64,000 nt of DNA from an uncultured Oscillospiraceae bacterium (lineage in GTDB: Bacteria > Bacillota > Clostridia > Oscillospirales > Oscillospiraceae), in contig CAKTIM010000002.1 of NCBI GenBank assembly GCA_934565795.1, forward strand, positions 99,917 through 163,916, read 5' to 3'. This document shows, one piece after another, positions 50,793 through 59,270 of this stretch. The notes beneath the pieces are model-generated. The model made no database searches and had not been told where the DNA came from. It was given only the letters and a program-made list of their open reading frames with translations. Numbering within the stretch: the stretch's first letter is position 1; the number at the start of each line of letters is the position of its first letter. Both the position numbers and the translations under genes were made by a program.

Positions 50793-51471
50793 CGAGAGCC
50801 GCCGCATGGTTTTCTTTGGCGGCGCAGGCGTGTCCACGGAATCCGGCATCCCGGATTTTCGCAGCGTGGACGGGCTGTACAGCCAGCATTTTGAATACCC
50901 GCCGGAAACCATCATCAGCCATAGCTTTTACCTGCAAAACCCCGCCTACTTCTTCCGCTTTTACCGGGAAAAGATGCTTCCGCTGGGCTTTGAACCGAAT
51001 ATCACCCACCGAAAGCTTGCCCAGTGGGAGCAGGAGGGGAAGCTTACCGCCGTCGTCACCCAGAATATCGACGGCCTGCATCAAAAGGCTGGCTCCAAGA
51101 CCGTGTATGAGCTGCACGGCAGCGTGCTGCGCAATTACTGTACCCGGTGCCGAAAGTTCTACAGCGCCGAATACATTCGGGATTCAGAGGGCATTCCCCG
51201 CTGCCCCTGCGGCGGGATCATCAAGCCGGATGTGGTGCTCTATGAGGAAGGGCTTGACCAGGACACGGTGGAAAAGAGCATTATGGCGATCCGTGACGCC
51301 GATCTGCTGATGGTGGCCGGAACCAGCCTGACGGTTTATCCCGCTGCCGGGCTGCTGCGCTATTATCGCGGGCACCGGCTGGTGCTGATCAACCGGGATG
51401 TCACCCTCTACGACGGCGCGGCGGATCTGGTCATTCACGACAGCCTGGGCAGTGTTCTTTCACAGCTGTAA
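50758..51471 (+). CDS. cobB: NAD-dependent protein deacylase (sirtuin)
   Basis: A 237-residue Sir2 enzyme that removes acyl groups from lysines using NAD. GGAGVSTESGIPDFRS binds NAD, TQNIDGLH and the catalytic His in YELHGS are present, and the zinc ligands are CTRC and CPCG. The start is a GTG inside trmD, with GGAGG nine bases upstream, so its expression is linked to the tRNA-modification operon. Confidence 0.95.
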   Translation: MSKLETLKQWIDESRRMVFFGGAGVSTESGIPDFRSVDGLYSQHFEYPPETIISHSFYLQNPAYFFRFYREKMLPLGFEPNITHRKLAQWEQEGKLTAVVTQNIDGLHQKAGSKTVYELHGSVLRNYCTRCRKFYSAEYIRDSEGIPRCPCGGIIKPDVVLYEEGLDQDTVEKSIMAIRDADLLMVAGTSLTVYPAAGLLRYYRGHRLVLINRDVTLYDGAADLVIHDSLGSVLSQL

Positions 51472-51555
51472 AAATGAATACGCACACGGATGGGCTGGCA
51501 GGCGAAATGCCCTTGTTCCCTCCGTGCGGATTCATCTTCAAAGGAAGCGAAAACC

Positions 51556-52686
51556 ATGAATGCAAATATTGATGTTACCGATGTGCGCATCGTAACCGAC
51601 CGCCTGATCCTGCGCCCCTGGACGATGGCGGATCTGAATGATTTTTATGAATATGCCCGTGTGGACGGCGTGGGTCAGATGGCCGGATGGCTGCCCCACA
51701 AATCCATAGAGGAATCCAGGCAAATTCTTAGCTCCTTTATCGAGCAAAAAAAGACCTTTGCCCTGGAGCTGCGGGAAAGCGGCAAGGTGATCGGCTCCCT
51801 GGGCGTGGAAGAACTGCGCCCGGATCCAGTGGGGGAGGGGCGCTTTGGCCGGGAGCTGGGCTATGTGCTCAACAAAGACTATTGGGGCCGTGGCCTGATG
51901 CCGGAGGCAGTCAGGGCGGTGATCTCCTATTGCTTTTCCGAGCTGGGGATGGATTACCTCACCTGCGGCCATTTTCTGCGGAATCAGCGCTCCCGCCGTG
52001 TGATCGAGAAGGCAGGCTTTCAGTACCTGCGCGATGGGTTGTATCAGACGCGGTATGGAACGCAGGAGCGGGAGGCCCTTTATATCCTGCATAATCCGGC
52101 AAAGATATCTGCGCCCTTTGATGCCTCTGCCACCCGCCTGGAGACGCCGCGCCTGCTGCTGCGTCCGCTGACCCCGGAGGACTGGAAGGCCTTGTATCCC
52201 ACACTGACCGACCGGGAGATCGCCGACCTGACAGGCTGGAAGCCGGTGGCGACGGAGCAGGAGGCGCAGGCCCATGTTCAGAGGCACGTTGAGGAAAACG
52301 AGACGCTTGCCCTTGTCCTGAAGGAAAACGGCCAGATGATCGGCACGCTCTCCGTCCAGAAGCGCCCCTGGGGGGAGTATCCCATCAATCAGGCGCTTCG
52401 GGGCCGGGAGCTTGGCTTCGACCTGAGCCGTGATTACTGGGGCAGGGGACTGATGCCGGAGGCGGTGCGGGCCATGTGCGAGCACTGCTTTGAGACCCTG
52501 GGCTATGATTTCGTCACCTGCGGCGCATTCCGGCGCAACGGGCGCTCCATGCACACCATCGAAAAATGCGGCTTTGCATTTTTGAATGAGGCCGAGCGCC
52601 AGCTTCCCACCGGCGTGACGGAGGATATTCTTACCTACATCCGCTATTCACCAAAGAATCCGACAGGAGAATTTCACTATGTTTAA
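51556..52686 (+). CDS. Tandem GNAT acetyltransferase (two RimJ/RimL-type domains)
   Basis: A 376-residue protein built from two similar GNAT domains (~8-185 and ~193-372). Each starts with a RLxLRP motif and has the same YWGRGLMPEAVRA acetyl-CoA loop, and each ends with an RxxRxxIEKxGF-type motif. It thus arose by duplication. RimJ/RimL relatives acetylate ribosomal protein N-termini or small amines; the substrate here is unknown. ATG 51556 follows AAAGGAAG. It overlaps tgt by 8 bp. Confidence 0.87.
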   Translation: MNANIDVTDVRIVTDRLILRPWTMADLNDFYEYARVDGVGQMAGWLPHKSIEESRQILSSFIEQKKTFALELRESGKVIGSLGVEELRPDPVGEGRFGRELGYVLNKDYWGRGLMPEAVRAVISYCFSELGMDYLTCGHFLRNQRSRRVIEKAGFQYLRDGLYQTRYGTQEREALYILHNPAKISAPFDASATRLETPRLLLRPLTPEDWKALYPTLTDREIADLTGWKPVATEQEAQAHVQRHVEENETLALVLKENGQMIGTLSVQKRPWGEYPINQALRGRELGFDLSRDYWGRGLMPEAVRAMCEHCFETLGYDFVTCGAFRRNGRSMHTIEKCGFAFLNEAERQLPTGVTEDILTYIRYSPKNPTGEFHYV

Positions 52687-53809
52687 GCTTCTGAAAACCG
52701 AGGGGAAAGCCCGCCGGGGCGAATTTACATGTGCGCACGGCGTGGTGCAGACCCCTGTTTTTATGAACGTAGGCACCCAGGGTGCAATCAAGGGCGCGCT
52801 CAGCGCCGCTGACCTGAAGAACATCGGCTGCCAGGTGGAGCTTTCCAATACCTACCACCTGCACCTGCGCCCCACGGACAAGGTGGTCAGGCAGATGGGC
52901 GGCCTGCATAAGTTTATGACCTGGGATGGCCCCATCCTCACAGACTCCGGCGGCTTCCAGGTGTTCAGCCTGGCTTCCCTGCGCCGCATCAAAGAGGAGG
53001 GTGTTTATTTCTCCTCTCACATCGACGGGCGGAAGATATTCATGGGGCCGGAGGAGAGCATGCAGATTCAGTCCAACCTCGGCTCTGACATGTGTATGGC
53101 CTTTGACGAATGCATCGAAAATCCTTCCCCCAGGGATTATGTGCAGAAGAGCATCGACCGCACCTATCGCTGGCTGGTGCGCTGCAAGGCAGAGAATGCC
53201 CGGTTGAACGCACTGCCGGATACGGTGAACCCCCACCAGATGCTCTGGGGCATCAACCAGGGCGGCACCTATCGGGATCTGCGCGTACAGCACATGCAGC
53301 GCATTGCGGAGTTGGATTTGCCCGGCTATGCCATCGGCGGCCTGGCGGTGGGTGAAACCGCCGAGGAAATGTACGATATCATTGAGGCGGTGGAGGAATA
53401 CATGCCCGCCGAAAAGACTCGCTACCTGATGGGTGTCGGCACCCCGACGAATATCATTGAAAGCGTTGCACGGGGTGTGGATTTCTTCGACTGCGTGATG
53501 CCCGCCCGGAATGCCCGCCATGCCCGTCTCTTCACCTGGGAGGGTGCCATCAACCTGAAAAATGCCAAATACATGCTGGATGAATCGCCCATCGACCCAC
53601 AGTGCGATTGCCCGGTGTGCCGCCGCTATTCCAGGGCCTACATTCGCCACCTGTTTGTGGCAGAAGAAATGCTGGCCATGCGCCTGGCGGTGATGCACAA
53701 CCTTTACTTCTACAATAAGCTCATGCAGCGCATTCGTGATGCTCTGGACGAGGGAAACTTTGCCGAGTTCCGCCGGGAATATTCGGAAAAATTGGCACGC
53801 AGAATCTAA
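52679..53809 (+). CDS. tgt: Queuine/preQ1 tRNA-ribosyltransferase
   Basis: A 376-residue enzyme that swaps G34 for preQ1 in the wobble position of GUN-anticodon tRNAs, in queuosine synthesis. DSGGFQVFSLA holds a catalytic Asp, FDCVMPARNARH is the second active-site block, and CDCPVCRRYSRAYIRHL provides zinc ligands. It begins 8 bp before the end of the tandem GNAT gene. yajC follows, as in many bacteria. Confidence 0.97.
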   Translation: MFKLLKTEGKARRGEFTCAHGVVQTPVFMNVGTQGAIKGALSAADLKNIGCQVELSNTYHLHLRPTDKVVRQMGGLHKFMTWDGPILTDSGGFQVFSLASLRRIKEEGVYFSSHIDGRKIFMGPEESMQIQSNLGSDMCMAFDECIENPSPRDYVQKSIDRTYRWLVRCKAENARLNALPDTVNPHQMLWGINQGGTYRDLRVQHMQRIAELDLPGYAIGGLAVGETAEEMYDIIEAVEEYMPAEKTRYLMGVGTPTNIIESVARGVDFFDCVMPARNARHARLFTWEGAINLKNAKYMLDESPIDPQCDCPVCRRYSRAYIRHLFVAEEMLAMRLAVMHNLYFYNKLMQRIRDALDEGNFAEFRREYSEKLARRI

Positions 53810-53816
53810 TTCGTAC

Positions 53817-53844
53817 TTGCTTTTTCCTCTTGAAATGATATAAT
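53817..53844 (+). promoter_or_regulatory. Promoter of yajC
   Basis: TTGCTT (53817-53822) and TATAAT (53839-53844) are 16 bp apart, with TG one base before the -10. Confidence 0.65.
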
Positions 53845-53878
53845 AAAAAAGATATTAAACACAAAAGGAGTTTTTCCA

Positions 53879-54262
53879 ATGAATCTTTTCCTCACCGATG
53901 CAGCCGCCACAGGCACCGCAGCCGGAGGCATGACCAGCACCATTGTTATGCTGGTGATGATGCTGGCCGTTTTCTATTTCATGCTGATCCGTCCTGAGAA
54001 CAAGCGCAAGAAGGAAGCCGAGCAGATGCGCTCTGCCGTGAAGGTGGGCGATAAGATCACCACCATTGGCGGTATCTGCGGTACCGTCGTCAGCGTGAAG
54101 GACGACAAGCTGGTTCTGGAGACCGGCGCCGACCAGGTTCGCATCGAGCTGGCCAAGTGGGCAATGTCCACCAACGAGACTGCGGTAGAGGCCAAAAAAG
54201 CCGAGGCCAAGAAGGCCCAGGAAGCCAAAGCAAAGGCAAAGGCTGCCAAGAAGGTCAAATAA
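53879..54262 (+). CDS. yajC: Preprotein translocase accessory subunit YajC
   Basis: A 127-residue membrane protein that joins SecDF in the Sec translocon. A single transmembrane segment (~15-38, IVMLVMMLAVFYFMLIRP) is followed by KKEAEQMRSAVKVGDKITTIGGICGTV, the YajC signature. The C-terminal ~35 residues are an Ala/Lys-rich repeat. AAAGGAG precedes the ATG, and a strong terminator follows. secD and secF are not adjacent here. Confidence 0.95.
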   Translation: MNLFLTDAAATGTAAGGMTSTIVMLVMMLAVFYFMLIRPENKRKKEAEQMRSAVKVGDKITTIGGICGTVVSVKDDKLVLETGADQVRIELAKWAMSTNETAVEAKKAEAKKAQEAKAKAKAAKKVK

Positions 54263-54274
54263 ATAAACTTTTTC

Positions 54275-54311
54275 AAAACGGCAGACCCGGAGAGATCGGG
54301 CCTGCCGTTTT
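54275..54311 (+). terminator. Terminator of yajC
   Basis: AAAACGGCAG with CTGCCGTTTT, and an inner CCCG/CGGG stem, ending in four Ts. Confidence 0.85.
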
Positions 54312-54450
54312 GTCTGGTGTGCTGAGTGAGCGCACGCCCCAATATGTGGAAATCCCAGGTCTGCACAGTAGTAGCGTTACTTTCGCCCAATCCATAATCC
54401 ATGGAGGCTTACGCCTGTGTATCGGGCAGTTACTATTCTGTGTCTGTGAG

Positions 54451-54528
54451 TATTTAAAAAAATTTTGAAATTCCTCTTTACAAACACCAGCCGCACTGCT
54501 ATAATCTATTTAAGAAAAATTTGAAATA
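54451..54528. promoter_or_regulatory. Direct repeats bracketing the sdpRI promoter
   Basis: A 22-bp AT-rich sequence starting TATTTAA and ending TTTGAAATT at 54451-54472 recurs at 54507-54528 with 19 of 22 identical bases. The copies are 56 bp apart, one before the -35 and one after the -10. They are good candidates for the ArsR-type repressor's sites. Confidence 0.7.
54477..54505 (+). promoter_or_regulatory. Promoter of the sdpRI operon
   Basis: TTTACA (54477-54482) and a consensus TATAAT (54500-54505) are 17 bp apart. Confidence 0.85.
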
Positions 54529-54544
54529 TCCGGGAGGTGCCAGC

Positions 54545-54814
54545 TTGGCAATCAATGAAGTCCTGGCGGCTTTGGCGGACGACACCCGCCGGAGGATCCT
54601 CCTGAAACTTCAGGAGGGGAGGATCAGCGCAGGGGATTTGGCGGCAGAACTGAATTTGACGCCCCAGGCGCTGTCCTATCACTTATCAAAACTGAAAAAA
54701 GCGGATTTGATTTACGAAACCCGCCATAAAAACTTTATTTACTACGAATTAAACCTGACAATTTTGGATGAGACCATTTTGTGGATCAGCAACTTGCGTG
54801 GAGGTTCAACATGA
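54545..54814 (+). CDS. ArsR-family autorepressor (SdpR-like)
   Basis: An 89-residue winged-helix regulator. ALADDTRRRILLKLQEG and AELNLTPQALSYHLSKLKKADLI are typical of SdpR, which in Bacillus represses its own operon until the membrane partner SdpI sequesters it. The start is a TTG at 54545 with GGGAGGTG upstream; the frame extends to 54521 without a site. The TGA overlaps sdpI-like as ATGA. Confidence 0.88.
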   Translation: MAINEVLAALADDTRRRILLKLQEGRISAGDLAAELNLTPQALSYHLSKLKKADLIYETRHKNFIYYELNLTILDETILWISNLRGGST

Positions 54815-55464
54815 AAAAGAAGCTCGCCTTTTATATCCTGATGTTTTTGCCCTTGGCCGCCGTCCTGATCGCGCTGCATTTTTTGCCTGACCAAATTCCT
54901 GTCCACTATGACTTTGACGGCCAGGTGACGCGGTGGGGGAGTAAGTATGAAGCTCTGATTTTTCCCGCAATGACGCTGCTGCTGGGCCTTATTATGCTTG
55001 CCTTGACGAGATTTTCTTCCAAACAGGAGGAAACCGGGAGCAATAACGAGAGGGTATGCCTTGCCGTCGGCATCGCCTCTATGGCGCTGCTGAACGCAAT
55101 GACCGCTTATTTCCTGTATACCGATTTCCATGCAGTCCAAAATCTTTCCGCGATGGCACTGGACGTAAATCAGATGATGTTTGGATTACTTGGCATTGCA
55201 ATGGTCGTCCTCGGCAACATCATGCCGAAGCTGCGCATGAACTCCGCCGTCGGATTGCGCACGACCTGGAGCATGAAAAATGAAACGACCTGGAAAAAAA
55301 GCCAGCGCTTTGGTGGAATCTCCTTCATTGTCGGTGGCGCAGCAATCATCGTTACGTGCTTTTTAACCCGAGGAACTGCCTGCTTTTTGTGGGCAATGGC
55401 CATTCTGGCAGTTCTTGTGGCTGTGGATATTGGTTACACCTATTCTTTGTCAAAAAGATATTGA
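54811..55464 (+). CDS. SdpI-family membrane protein (immunity/signal)
   Basis: A 217-residue membrane protein with about six hydrophobic segments. IPVHYDFDGQVTRWGSKY is the DUF1648-type N-terminal motif, and GNIMPKLRMNSAVGLRTTWSM is the conserved SdpI loop. In B. subtilis SdpI gives immunity to the toxin SdpC and signals to SdpR. No sdpABC toxin genes are present here, so it is an orphan immunity/sensor unit. Coupled to the repressor by an ATGA overlap. Confidence 0.9.
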   Translation: MKKKLAFYILMFLPLAAVLIALHFLPDQIPVHYDFDGQVTRWGSKYEALIFPAMTLLLGLIMLALTRFSSKQEETGSNNERVCLAVGIASMALLNAMTAYFLYTDFHAVQNLSAMALDVNQMMFGLLGIAMVVLGNIMPKLRMNSAVGLRTTWSMKNETTWKKSQRFGGISFIVGGAAIIVTCFLTRGTACFLWAMAILAVLVAVDIGYTYSLSKRY

Positions 55465-55532
55465 TGTACCTGAGGTGGGAAAAACTTTTCCGCTCTGTTG
55501 CGCCGCTTGACATTGGACACAAAATATAATAA

Positions 55533-55579
55533 CAGGCTCTATGGAACTGCTATGATTTAGGTTCCATAGAGCCTGCTTT
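55533..55579 (+). terminator. Terminator of sdpRI
   Basis: CAGGCTCTATGGAAC and GTTCCATAGAGCCTG form a perfect 15-bp stem with a 13-base loop, followed by four Ts. Confidence 0.85.
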
Positions 55580-55644
55580 TACGCGCCCGGCGGGCATAGA
55601 TTCCAGTGGGCAAAGCCCCCGTGCCCGCTTCACAGCGTTTCTTT

Positions 55645-55809
55645 AAGGAACCTCTGAATAAATCGTCTGCGGCTGGACAGCGGGCCTTTTGCCCCCATGC
55701 TGCGGGCTGAAAAGTGGGAAATACACAAAGTATTCCGCCACTTTCCAGCCCTTGCCTGGGAGCAAAATTCTTCGCTGCCAGCTCTTGCCGATTTAATCAG
55801 AGCTTCCTT
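55645..55809. repeat. Structured palindromic repeat, copy C
   Basis: About 165 bp with the same ends as copy B (GGAACCTCTGAATAAATCG, CCGATTTAATCAGAGCTTCC) and the apical AAATACACAAAGTATTCC. Between them the stems differ, with AGCG[GGCC]TTTTGC facing GCAAAA[TTCTT]CGCT and GGGCTGAAAAGTGG facing CCACTTTCCAGCCC, yet pairing is kept. The right end overlaps the first two bases (55808-55809) of the stop codon of the bile-salt-hydrolase-like gene. Confidence 0.87.
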
Positions 55810-56782
55810 AATTCTGCATCTGAATCTTTTCTCCACGCAGCATTGGATAGGAGATCAACGCCTCGCCATCCAGCTTCTCCCTGTGCATATCCACGCCGGA
55901 GATCTGGTGATTGTCATAGGTGGTGTAGTAGTAGATGCCCTTGCTGGCATTGCAGCAGGAGGTGTAGATGGTGTATTCGTATTTGCCCTCAGCCACCTCA
56001 CAGCAGCCCCGCTGCTGGTCGACGGAGCCGAGAATGTGGAAAAACTGGCTGACGCTTTCCGGCTCTGAATCCCCGGAGACGGAATTCAGCTTCACAAACG
56101 CCGCCCGAACAAACCGGGACTGGGAGGAAAGATCCCCGGGCAGCCCCAGTGCACCCATGCCCCGGCTGTGGGGGAAGAGCGGCAGCTTTGGGGAAAAATG
56201 ATTGCCGGGCGCTTTGGCGGATAAATGCATATAATTATTCAGCTGAAGCATCTGTTGGTCAAAGGGTGGGTTATTGGTCAGTACTCCAGCTGGGTTTTCA
56301 TAGATCCGCAGGCCATCCCTGACACATTCAAGGGTGATCGCCTGCGTTTCGTCCGCGATGATCCAGTGCAGCTGGGAGGCGGGGAGGGAAGTACTGAAAG
56401 AATCTCTGGTAATGTTGATTCTGGAGAGCAGCGCCCTTGCCTCATCTACCGTGGCGCATTTGCCCAGCACCCAAGGGATCAGCTCGAAGGAGGCAATGTT
56501 GTCAAATTCTTTGATCGCTTCCTTGTAATCCGCGTTCCCCACAAAATTCAGCCCGGCCATGCCCAGGCCCCTTTCATTGATGGCATCATAGTAGAGCGGC
56601 ATTCCCTCTGCCACATGTGCCATGCCGATCAGAGCATAATGCTGATCTATTTTTCCAATGTGCCGAAAGTTCAGCGAAAACCGGCGCGGCATGATGACGA
56701 TCTCTTCCCCATAGGAGAATTCGTAGTCCAGCGTCCTCCCAAAATAAAAATCCTTTGTCTTGTACGTTGCAGCGGTGCACAT
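55808..56782 (-). CDS. Choloylglycine (bile salt) hydrolase family enzyme
   Basis: A 324-residue Ntn-hydrolase (C59 family). It starts MCTAATYK, so Cys2 can be the nucleophile. GRTLDYE (Arg16, Asp19), INERGLGMAGLNF, TNNPPFDQQ and SRFVRAAF match the residues that line the active site of bile salt hydrolases. It most likely frees glycine or taurine from conjugated bile acids, although penicillin-V acylase activity cannot be excluded. GGAGGGAAAGG precedes the ATG. No signal peptide is seen. The stop codon is shared with repeat copy C. Confidence 0.88.
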   Translation of the reverse strand: MCTAATYKTKDFYFGRTLDYEFSYGEEIVIMPRRFSLNFRHIGKIDQHYALIGMAHVAEGMPLYYDAINERGLGMAGLNFVGNADYKEAIKEFDNIASFELIPWVLGKCATVDEARALLSRINITRDSFSTSLPASQLHWIIADETQAITLECVRDGLRIYENPAGVLTNNPPFDQQMLQLNNYMHLSAKAPGNHFSPKLPLFPHSRGMGALGLPGDLSSQSRFVRAAFVKLNSVSGDSEPESVSQFFHILGSVDQQRGCCEVAEGKYEYTIYTSCCNASKGIYYYTTYDNHQISGVDMHREKLDGEALISYPMLRGEKIQMQN

Positions 56783-56888
56783 ATCCTTTCCCTCCATATG
56801 GTATTTTCTTTTATTATGCCAGATATTCCTGAAAAAAGAACTGAGACTTTGTTGCGGCCCAAACCTTAAACAGGCTGCACGCGGCCTG

Positions 56889-57419
56889 CTATTCCGCCAT
56901 CTGTACGTAGCTGTGGCAGACCTTTTCTTCGCCCAGTCCCTCGAAGAGGTAGGAATAATCCTCTTCGTAGTGGTAGCCGCATTTTTCGATGGTTTTCCGG
57001 GAGGCTTCGTTCTCCACAAAGCAGTCGGCATAGCAGGCGGCGAAGCGGGTCAGGAGATATGGGGTAATGGTGTTCAGCATTTCGGTGCCATAGCCTTGGT
57101 GCTGCCATTTTGTTCCGATTACAAATCCAACGCTGACGCAGGGCTTGCCCACCAGTGCCGGATTGTCGGATTCCTCCTTGTTCACATGTACATAGCCGAT
57201 CAGCGTATCATCAAGATAAATCCCCAGCGCCGTGTGATAGGCGGTCAGGCCGGTGAAGAATTCGTTGAAATCCTCCTGCGTTTTGGCCACACGGAATCCT
57301 GCCGGCTCAGTGACCGCCGGGTCTGATAAAATCTGCGCCAGAGCCGGCTTGTCCTCCTCCGCCAGCAGCCGATAGCGCAGGCGTGCAGAGCAGAGCGTTT
57401 TTCCCTCTAATCCAATCAT
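56889..57419 (-). CDS. GNAT-family N-acetyltransferase (RimJ/RimL-like)
   Basis: A 176-residue protein with LCSARLRYRLLAEEDKPAL at the N-terminus, the acetyl-CoA loop WQHQGYGTEML and FVENEASRKTIEKCGYHYE near the end, typical of RimJ/RimL relatives. The substrate is unknown. A region of ~200 bp without recognised features follows upstream (57420-57625). It is separate from the bile-salt-hydrolase-like gene by 106 bp. Confidence 0.85.
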   Translation of the reverse strand: MIGLEGKTLCSARLRYRLLAEEDKPALAQILSDPAVTEPAGFRVAKTQEDFNEFFTGLTAYHTALGIYLDDTLIGYVHVNKEESDNPALVGKPCVSVGFVIGTKWQHQGYGTEMLNTITPYLLTRFAACYADCFVENEASRKTIEKCGYHYEEDYSYLFEGLGEEKVCHSYVQMAE

Positions 57420-57625
57420 AAAGAATCTCCCCTGTTTTTAATGAAAGTGCTGCCCCGGCAACTCGAAGGAGTTTCCCTGATATGATGCGCGCCTCGCCGG
57501 GGGCGATTGAGTAAGTTTTTTCGGTTTTGATCAAAAACACTGATTTCTATGTGGAATGATGCCATATTAAGGCAATTATGCTCACTATTAATGTAAAATG
57601 GATTTTACAGAAGCTTATTTAAAAC

Positions 57626-58120
57626 TCATTTTTCTTCGTGCACACCAACCTGCGTCTGATGCAAAAACCAATCTTCCACAATGTCCTGATGGGTTACGGC
57701 TAGTGTAATGTCTGCGATCTCTTCTCTGGTGAAAAAACGAAGCTCCCGGGATTCCGGGCTGATGTGCAGCTCCGGCTCCTTTACCAGCTCCAGGCCATAT
57801 ACCACGATCACCATACGCCAGACGCTGCCGTCCTGAAAGGCGGCGATCCGCCCCGGCTCACCGTACACCTGTAACTTGCGCAGCTGAGTCGGCAAAATAC
57901 GCAGCCCCAGCTCCTCGTAAATTTCCCGGATCATTCCCTCTATGGTGCTCTCGGATTTTTTCACGCCGCCGCCGATCAGCCCCCAGGTGTTGGAATCCCG
58001 GCGCCGCTCCAAAAGCAGCCGCCCGCCGCAGGTGATGATGGCATTGGCCCCCAGGTGAGCGGGCATGGTGGTTTTCGGTGCATTGGCTGGGTCGCCTCGG
58101 TAGAATGTGACGATTGCCAT
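57626..58120 (-). CDS. Nudix hydrolase
   Basis: A 164-residue hydrolase with the Nudix box GGGVKKSESTIEGMIREI followed by YEELGL. It is similar to NTP pyrophosphohydrolases including 8-oxo-dGTPase-like members; the substrate is unknown. ATG 58120 is chosen because GGAGGGA is close upstream, while the frame to 58171 has no site. It lies 54 bp after a small protein gene on the same strand. Confidence 0.87.
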   Translation of the reverse strand: MAIVTFYRGDPANAPKTTMPAHLGANAIITCGGRLLLERRRDSNTWGLIGGGVKKSESTIEGMIREIYEELGLRILPTQLRKLQVYGEPGRIAAFQDGSVWRMVIVVYGLELVKEPELHISPESRELRFFTREEIADITLAVTHQDIVEDWFLHQTQVGVHEEK

Positions 58121-58174
58121 CGGAATCCCTCCTTTGTACCTGATTATACTCCATCGTGGGGACGAACGCAACCG

Positions 58175-58441
58175 TCAATCGCCGGCACGTACGAACCAGC
58201 GGTGGGATCGGACAAAATATTTTAGCTCCAGCACATTGATTTCCCCTTTCCCGCAGACGCGGCATAAAAAGGTGTGACTCTCTGCCCCAAGGAGCGTATT
58301 CTGGCTGCTGTGAAGAATTTCGCGCACGTTGCCGACAATCACATGATCGAACCCCGCCGCTGCACGAACCCGCAGCGGGCGAATCTCTCCGTTTGTACCG
58401 CTTAAGAAAATTACATCTGCCGGATGCAGACTTTGGCTCAT
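58175..58441 (-). CDS. Small protein of unknown function with CxxC
   Basis: An 88-residue soluble protein without a recognised family. It has ADVIFLSGTNGEIRPLRVR, VIVGNVREILH, then FLCRVCGKGEINVLELKYF with a CxxC pair. It is mostly predicted beta strand. AAAGGAGGGG precedes the ATG at 58441. It is divergent from the HAD gene and is followed by a Nudix gene on the same strand, so the two may form an operon. Confidence 0.7.
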   Translation of the reverse strand: MSQSLHPADVIFLSGTNGEIRPLRVRAAAGFDHVIVGNVREILHSSQNTLLGAESHTFLCRVCGKGEINVLELKYFVRSHRWFVRAGD

Positions 58442-58507
58442 AGGGCAGCCCCTCCTTTCATAGCTTGATAATAACACATATGTTCGATAAAAACAATGAG
58501 ATTTTTG

Positions 58508-58536
58508 TTGCCAACTTCTTCCTTTTTTGCTATAAT
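58508..58536 (+). promoter_or_regulatory. Promoter of the HAD-smpB region
   Basis: TTGCCA (58508-58513) and a consensus TATAAT (58531-58536) are 17 bp apart, just before AAAGGAG. Confidence 0.75.
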
Positions 58537-58557
58537 CTGCGCAAAGGAGATGATATT

Positions 58558-59235
58558 ATGCTGCGGTATCCTTGCCTGGTGCTGGATCATGATGATACGG
58601 TGGTGCAGAGTGAACGGGATGTCAACTTTCCGTTTTTTCAGTACATATTGAATGAATTCCGCCCCGGTACGGCTGTCACATTGCAGGAATACACCGATGG
58701 CTGCTATCATCTGGGTTTCGCCGACATGTGCCGAAAGAATTATGGCTTCAGTGAGCAGGAACTGACGGACGAATACGAGGGTTGGAAAAAATATATCCGC
58801 ACCCACGTCCCCGCTCCGTTTCCCGGAATTGAACGGGTCATTCACCGGCAAAGGGAGCAGGGGGGTATCCTATGTGTGGTGTCCCATTCTTGCGAGGAAA
58901 ACATTACCCGGGATTATATGACCCACTTTGGCATCCTGCCGGATGAAATTTACGGCTGGGATCTGCCGGAGGAGCACCGCAAGCCCAGTGCTTATCCGCT
59001 GGAGCAGATCATGGAAAAATATCACCTTGCGCCGGAGCAGCTTCTTGTGGTGGATGATATGAAGCCTGCGTATGATATGGCATCCCGGGTAGGCACGCCC
59101 ATTGCCTTTGCCGCCTGGTCAAGGAGGGACTGCCCGGAGCTGAGTGATGAAATGAAGCGGCTTTGTAATTTTTCTTTTGATTCTCCGGCGCAGCTGGAGC
59201 ATTTCCTGTTTGATGGCTTGACAGATATGTTATAA
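58558..59235 (+). CDS. HAD-superfamily hydrolase
   Basis: A 225-residue phosphatase-like protein. Motif I reads LDHDDTV (DxDxT type), motif II is VSHS, and VVDDMKPAYDMA carries motif IV acidic residues. It resembles phosphoglycolate phosphatase-like enzymes; the substrate is unknown. ATG 58558 follows AAAGGAG and the promoter, while the longer frame starts upstream of the promoter. smpB begins 36 bp later. Confidence 0.88.
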   Translation: MLRYPCLVLDHDDTVVQSERDVNFPFFQYILNEFRPGTAVTLQEYTDGCYHLGFADMCRKNYGFSEQELTDEYEGWKKYIRTHVPAPFPGIERVIHRQREQGGILCVVSHSCEENITRDYMTHFGILPDEIYGWDLPEEHRKPSAYPLEQIMEKYHLAPEQLLVVDDMKPAYDMASRVGTPIAFAAWSRRDCPELSDEMKRLCNFSFDSPAQLEHFLFDGLTDML

Positions 59236-59270
59236 TGACTACAGTCGGTTGTCCTGGGAGGTGAGGCTGC

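Noticed and set aside
55507-55530. TTGACA and TATAAT after sdpI as a promoter
   Set aside because: Spacing is only 12 bp, too short for sigma-A, and a terminator follows at once.
57420-57625. Possible small gene in the gap before the GNAT gene
   Set aside because: Frames here have no ribosome site with a plausible start and no recognisable protein features.
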